A stretch of 6,439 nt of DNA from Thermoplasmata archaeon (GTDB lineage: Archaea; Thermoplasmatota; E2; UBA202; JdFR-43), in NCBI GenBank assembly GCA_021161135.1, contig JAGHBD010000035.1, positions 1-6,439 on the forward strand. Reading direction: 5' to 3'. A program made the translations under genes and the position numbers. The notes beneath the pieces are model-generated. The model was not told the origin of the DNA. It was given only the letters and a program-made list of their open reading frames with translations, and did not search any database. Positions 5,014 through 6,439 of this stretch are shown piece by piece. Positions within the stretch are counted from its first letter, which is position 1; each line of letters starts with the position of its first letter.

Positions 5014-6348
5014 TCATCTCTCAAATCTTTGCAAATCTAAATTACCCCATTCATCTCTATCCATGAAGCCATGGCTCCCATCTGAATAATCAACTATTTT
5101 GAATGTATATCTGTAGTTCATACAACTCTTGTAATTCCATGATAGCCAGTAAAGCAGTTGCCATGGAAATACTCGCAAATGGGGCAAACCAAGCTGATGA
5201 CCAAGTTCATGCATGTATGCGCCGCCATGTGCTATAATCATGGCGTCATGCCAAGGTCGCCATTTCTGAATATATGCGCTACATACAGCAAATGCATCTC
5301 TTCTAAAGTTAAAGCCGGCAACACCCCTGCCAAAATCTCTAAAATCATGGATTATGATTGCATAGTGAAATATTCCCCTTCTTGGATTATCTTCATGATT
5401 ATGAAGGAAGTATTTATCATATATATCTCCAAGCTTACTCCATGTTAAATCTTCATATGGGATTGTTTCGCTTCCACCCATTAATCCATCATCCACGAGG
5501 AGCATTATATTATGCTTTGTAAAAGCTGAGTACTGAAGCTGTAAAGATTCTTCGGGCATTACTGGTGTTATGCCATTATGCTCTTCCATGTAATCATTCT
5601 CTATATAAATGTCCTGTCTGAAGGGATCAGCAAACCACTGAGCCATCATATATTCCTCAACATTTTGCAGTCCGTCAGCATCTACATCAAGTTTTGAATG
5701 CTCTTCTGCCTTGAAAGGATCATAGCCCCATTTGTCCTCCCACTCTATTGGCACACCATCGTTATCATAATCAATGCCTGCATCATTTTCCCTTGGATCC
5801 GTTCCATATATGTTTGTTTCCTCCCAGTAGGTTAAGCCGTCGCCATCATAATCATTTTGAATAATATCAAACCATATCTCACAATCGTTTTCGCTGCAAT
5901 TTCCATCTTCATGCCCCCCAGCATGGCCATAGCCGCTTTCGTCACCTCGCCAATCATCGCCATACCAGTCACCTCTCTTCACGTCATATGTTATATGCAG
6001 AGCCTTGCCGTTTTTGCTCACATCTGCCTCCACACCATTTTTGATAACTTCTATGGTGATGGCAATATTTTCTTCATTGTCTGGAATATCAAAAGAGTGC
6101 TCCCCAAAATTTATGATATCGTAGCCTGTAGATGCCTCGCTTTCCCATGCCTCTCCGTTGACTGTAATTTTCACCACAAAAGATGGTTGTTCTGTGAGAT
6201 CAACATCTATACTCCTTACCCTTTTTATAACAACATTGATTGAGAGATCAACGAGCGGATCTAAATCGTCGTCAAGCCCATATATTAAAGGGCTTGAGGG
6301 TATCATTACAAGCACCATAGCAATAATGCCAATCAGCAATTTTTTCAT
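5014..6348 (-). CDS. Secreted metzincin-type zinc metalloprotease with thrombospondin-3-like calcium repeats
   Basis: A 444-residue exported protein. The signal peptide is residues 1-24 (MKK, core LLIGIIAMVLVMIPSSPLI, cut near YG|LDDD). Residues about 34-125 form a beta-rich N-terminal domain (LSINVVIKRVRSIDV, SFVVKITVNGEAWES, IAITIEVIKNG). An Asp/Gly-rich linker with Cys151 and Cys156 follows. Residues 167-232 hold three acidic repeats: DYDGDGLTYWEE with GTDP, DYDNDGVPIEWED with GYDP, and DVDADGLQNVEEY; these fit thrombospondin type-3/EF-like calcium sites. The catalytic domain has HELGHQLGLPH (380-390), the HExxHxxGxxH zinc motif with Glu381 as base, and a Met-turn SCMNY (Met410). The end DGSHGFMDRDEWGNLDL is acidic. 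All catalytic residues are present, so it should be active outside the cell, with calcium likely needed for folding. The exact family is unknown. Start ATG 6348 fits the signal peptide and a TATA box 25 bp upstream; an in-frame stop lies just above. Confidence 0.88.
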   Translation of the reverse strand: MKKLLIGIIAMVLVMIPSSPLIYGLDDDLDPLVDLSINVVIKRVRSIDVDLTEQPSFVVKITVNGEAWESEASTGYDIINFGEHSFDIPDNEENIAITIEVIKNGVEADVSKNGKALHITYDVKRGDWYGDDWRGDESGYGHAGGHEDGNCSENDCEIWFDIIQNDYDGDGLTYWEETNIYGTDPRENDAGIDYDNDGVPIEWEDKWGYDPFKAEEHSKLDVDADGLQNVEEYMMAQWFADPFRQDIYIENDYMEEHNGITPVMPEESLQLQYSAFTKHNIMLLVDDGLMGGSETIPYEDLTWSKLGDIYDKYFLHNHEDNPRRGIFHYAIIIHDFRDFGRGVAGFNFRRDAFAVCSAYIQKWRPWHDAMIIAHGGAYMHELGHQLGLPHLRVFPWQLLYWLSWNYKSCMNYRYTFKIVDYSDGSHGFMDRDEWGNLDLQRFER

Positions 6349-6368
6349 ATATGAGATAAAAAACGAGG

Positions 6369-6377
6369 CTTATATTG
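6369..6377 (-). promoter_or_regulatory. TATA box for the metalloprotease gene
   Basis: On the minus strand the core AATATAA (6370-6376), in the context CAATATAAG, is centred about 25 bp upstream of ATG 6348, preceded by AAAAA. This gives a leaderless mRNA, and no Shine-Dalgarno motif lies directly before the ATG. Confidence 0.55.
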
Positions 6378-6410
6378 TTTTTGTATGAGTATGAAGAGAC
6401 CATCAACTTA

Positions 6411-6418
6411 ACACCTCC
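6411..6418 (-). promoter_or_regulatory. Strong Shine-Dalgarno-like site upstream of the metalloprotease promoter
   Basis: On the minus strand GGAGGTGT is an almost full complement of the archaeal 16S rRNA tail. It lies 5 nt before TTG 6406 and 8 nt before ATG 6403. The frame that follows is 43 codons (6403-6272) and overlaps the metalloprotease start in another frame. The site is clear; whether it serves a gene is doubtful. Confidence 0.3.
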
Positions 6419-6427
6419 AAATTTTTG

Positions 6428-6439
6428 TAGAAATTTCTA
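6428..6439. repeat. 12-bp perfect palindrome at the window edge
   Basis: TAGAAATTTCTA is its own reverse complement. It sits about 80-90 bp upstream of the metalloprotease start and is cut short by the window end, so a longer symmetric element may exist. It could be a regulator site, but A/T-rich palindromes of this size also occur by chance. Confidence 0.35.

Noticed and set aside
4895..5089. Plus-strand frame of 64 codons in the spacer between the membrane protein and the protease
   Set aside because: No promoter or ribosome site, no recognisable domain, and it runs antisense into the protease C-terminus.
5857..6388. Plus-strand frames of 128 and 76 codons opposite the metalloprotease
   Set aside because: They are antisense to a gene with an intact signal peptide and domains; they have no start signals of their own.

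Overview
The window looks like chromosomal DNA from an archaeon, most likely a Thermoplasmata-type (Thermoplasmatota) euryarchaeon. The evidence is an AT-rich sequence, archaeal-style A/T boxes about 22-27 bp upstream of the first gene of most transcription units with little or no leader, and gene content typical of archaea (an archaeal Trm4/NOP2-like RNA methyltransferase with a separate PUA protein, a THEP1-type NTPase, and secreted proteins with MKK- signal peptides). Strong Shine-Dalgarno sites with a clear gene partner appear only before the internal genes of the two short operons. The lineage is inference from content; no similarity search was run.

Layout: (1) 1-328, minus: the N-terminal 109 codons of a secreted beta-sandwich-type protein that runs off the left edge. 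(2) 329-573: a gene-free divergent spacer holding a perfect 8-bp hairpin followed by seven T (terminator-like, plus strand) and a 63-nt, almost pure pyrimidine tract. (3) 574-1925, plus: a two-gene RNA-modification operon, a NOP2/RsmB/Trm4-type m5C methyltransferase overlapping by 22 bp a pre-PUA/PUA protein; the pair probably acts on tRNA or rRNA. (4) 1926-2327, minus: a small, extremely Glu/Lys-rich protein of unknown function whose stop codon abuts that of the PUA gene. (5) 2418-3907, plus: a two-gene folate operon, glutamate formimidoyltransferase and formimidoyl-THF cyclodeaminase joined by an ATGA overlap. These two activities are fused in the animal FTCD protein and carry the one-carbon unit of histidine breakdown onto folate. 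(6) 3879-4397, minus: a THEP1-family NTPase overlapping the cyclodeaminase tail to tail by 29 bp. (7) 4421-4893, minus: a small membrane protein gene interrupted by one frameshift at an A5 run; read across the shift it becomes a 157-residue, five-helix protein. (8) 5014-6348, minus: a secreted metzincin-type zinc metalloprotease with calcium-binding thrombospondin-type-3-like repeats. (9) 6349-6439: its promoter and the tail of an upstream spacer.

No mobile element, CRISPR array, rRNA or tRNA was recognised. Most of the window is ordinary housekeeping and secreted-protein content. The points that deserve a second look are the frameshifted membrane gene, the terminator-like hairpin with no plus-strand gene before it, and the calcium-repeat metzincin.
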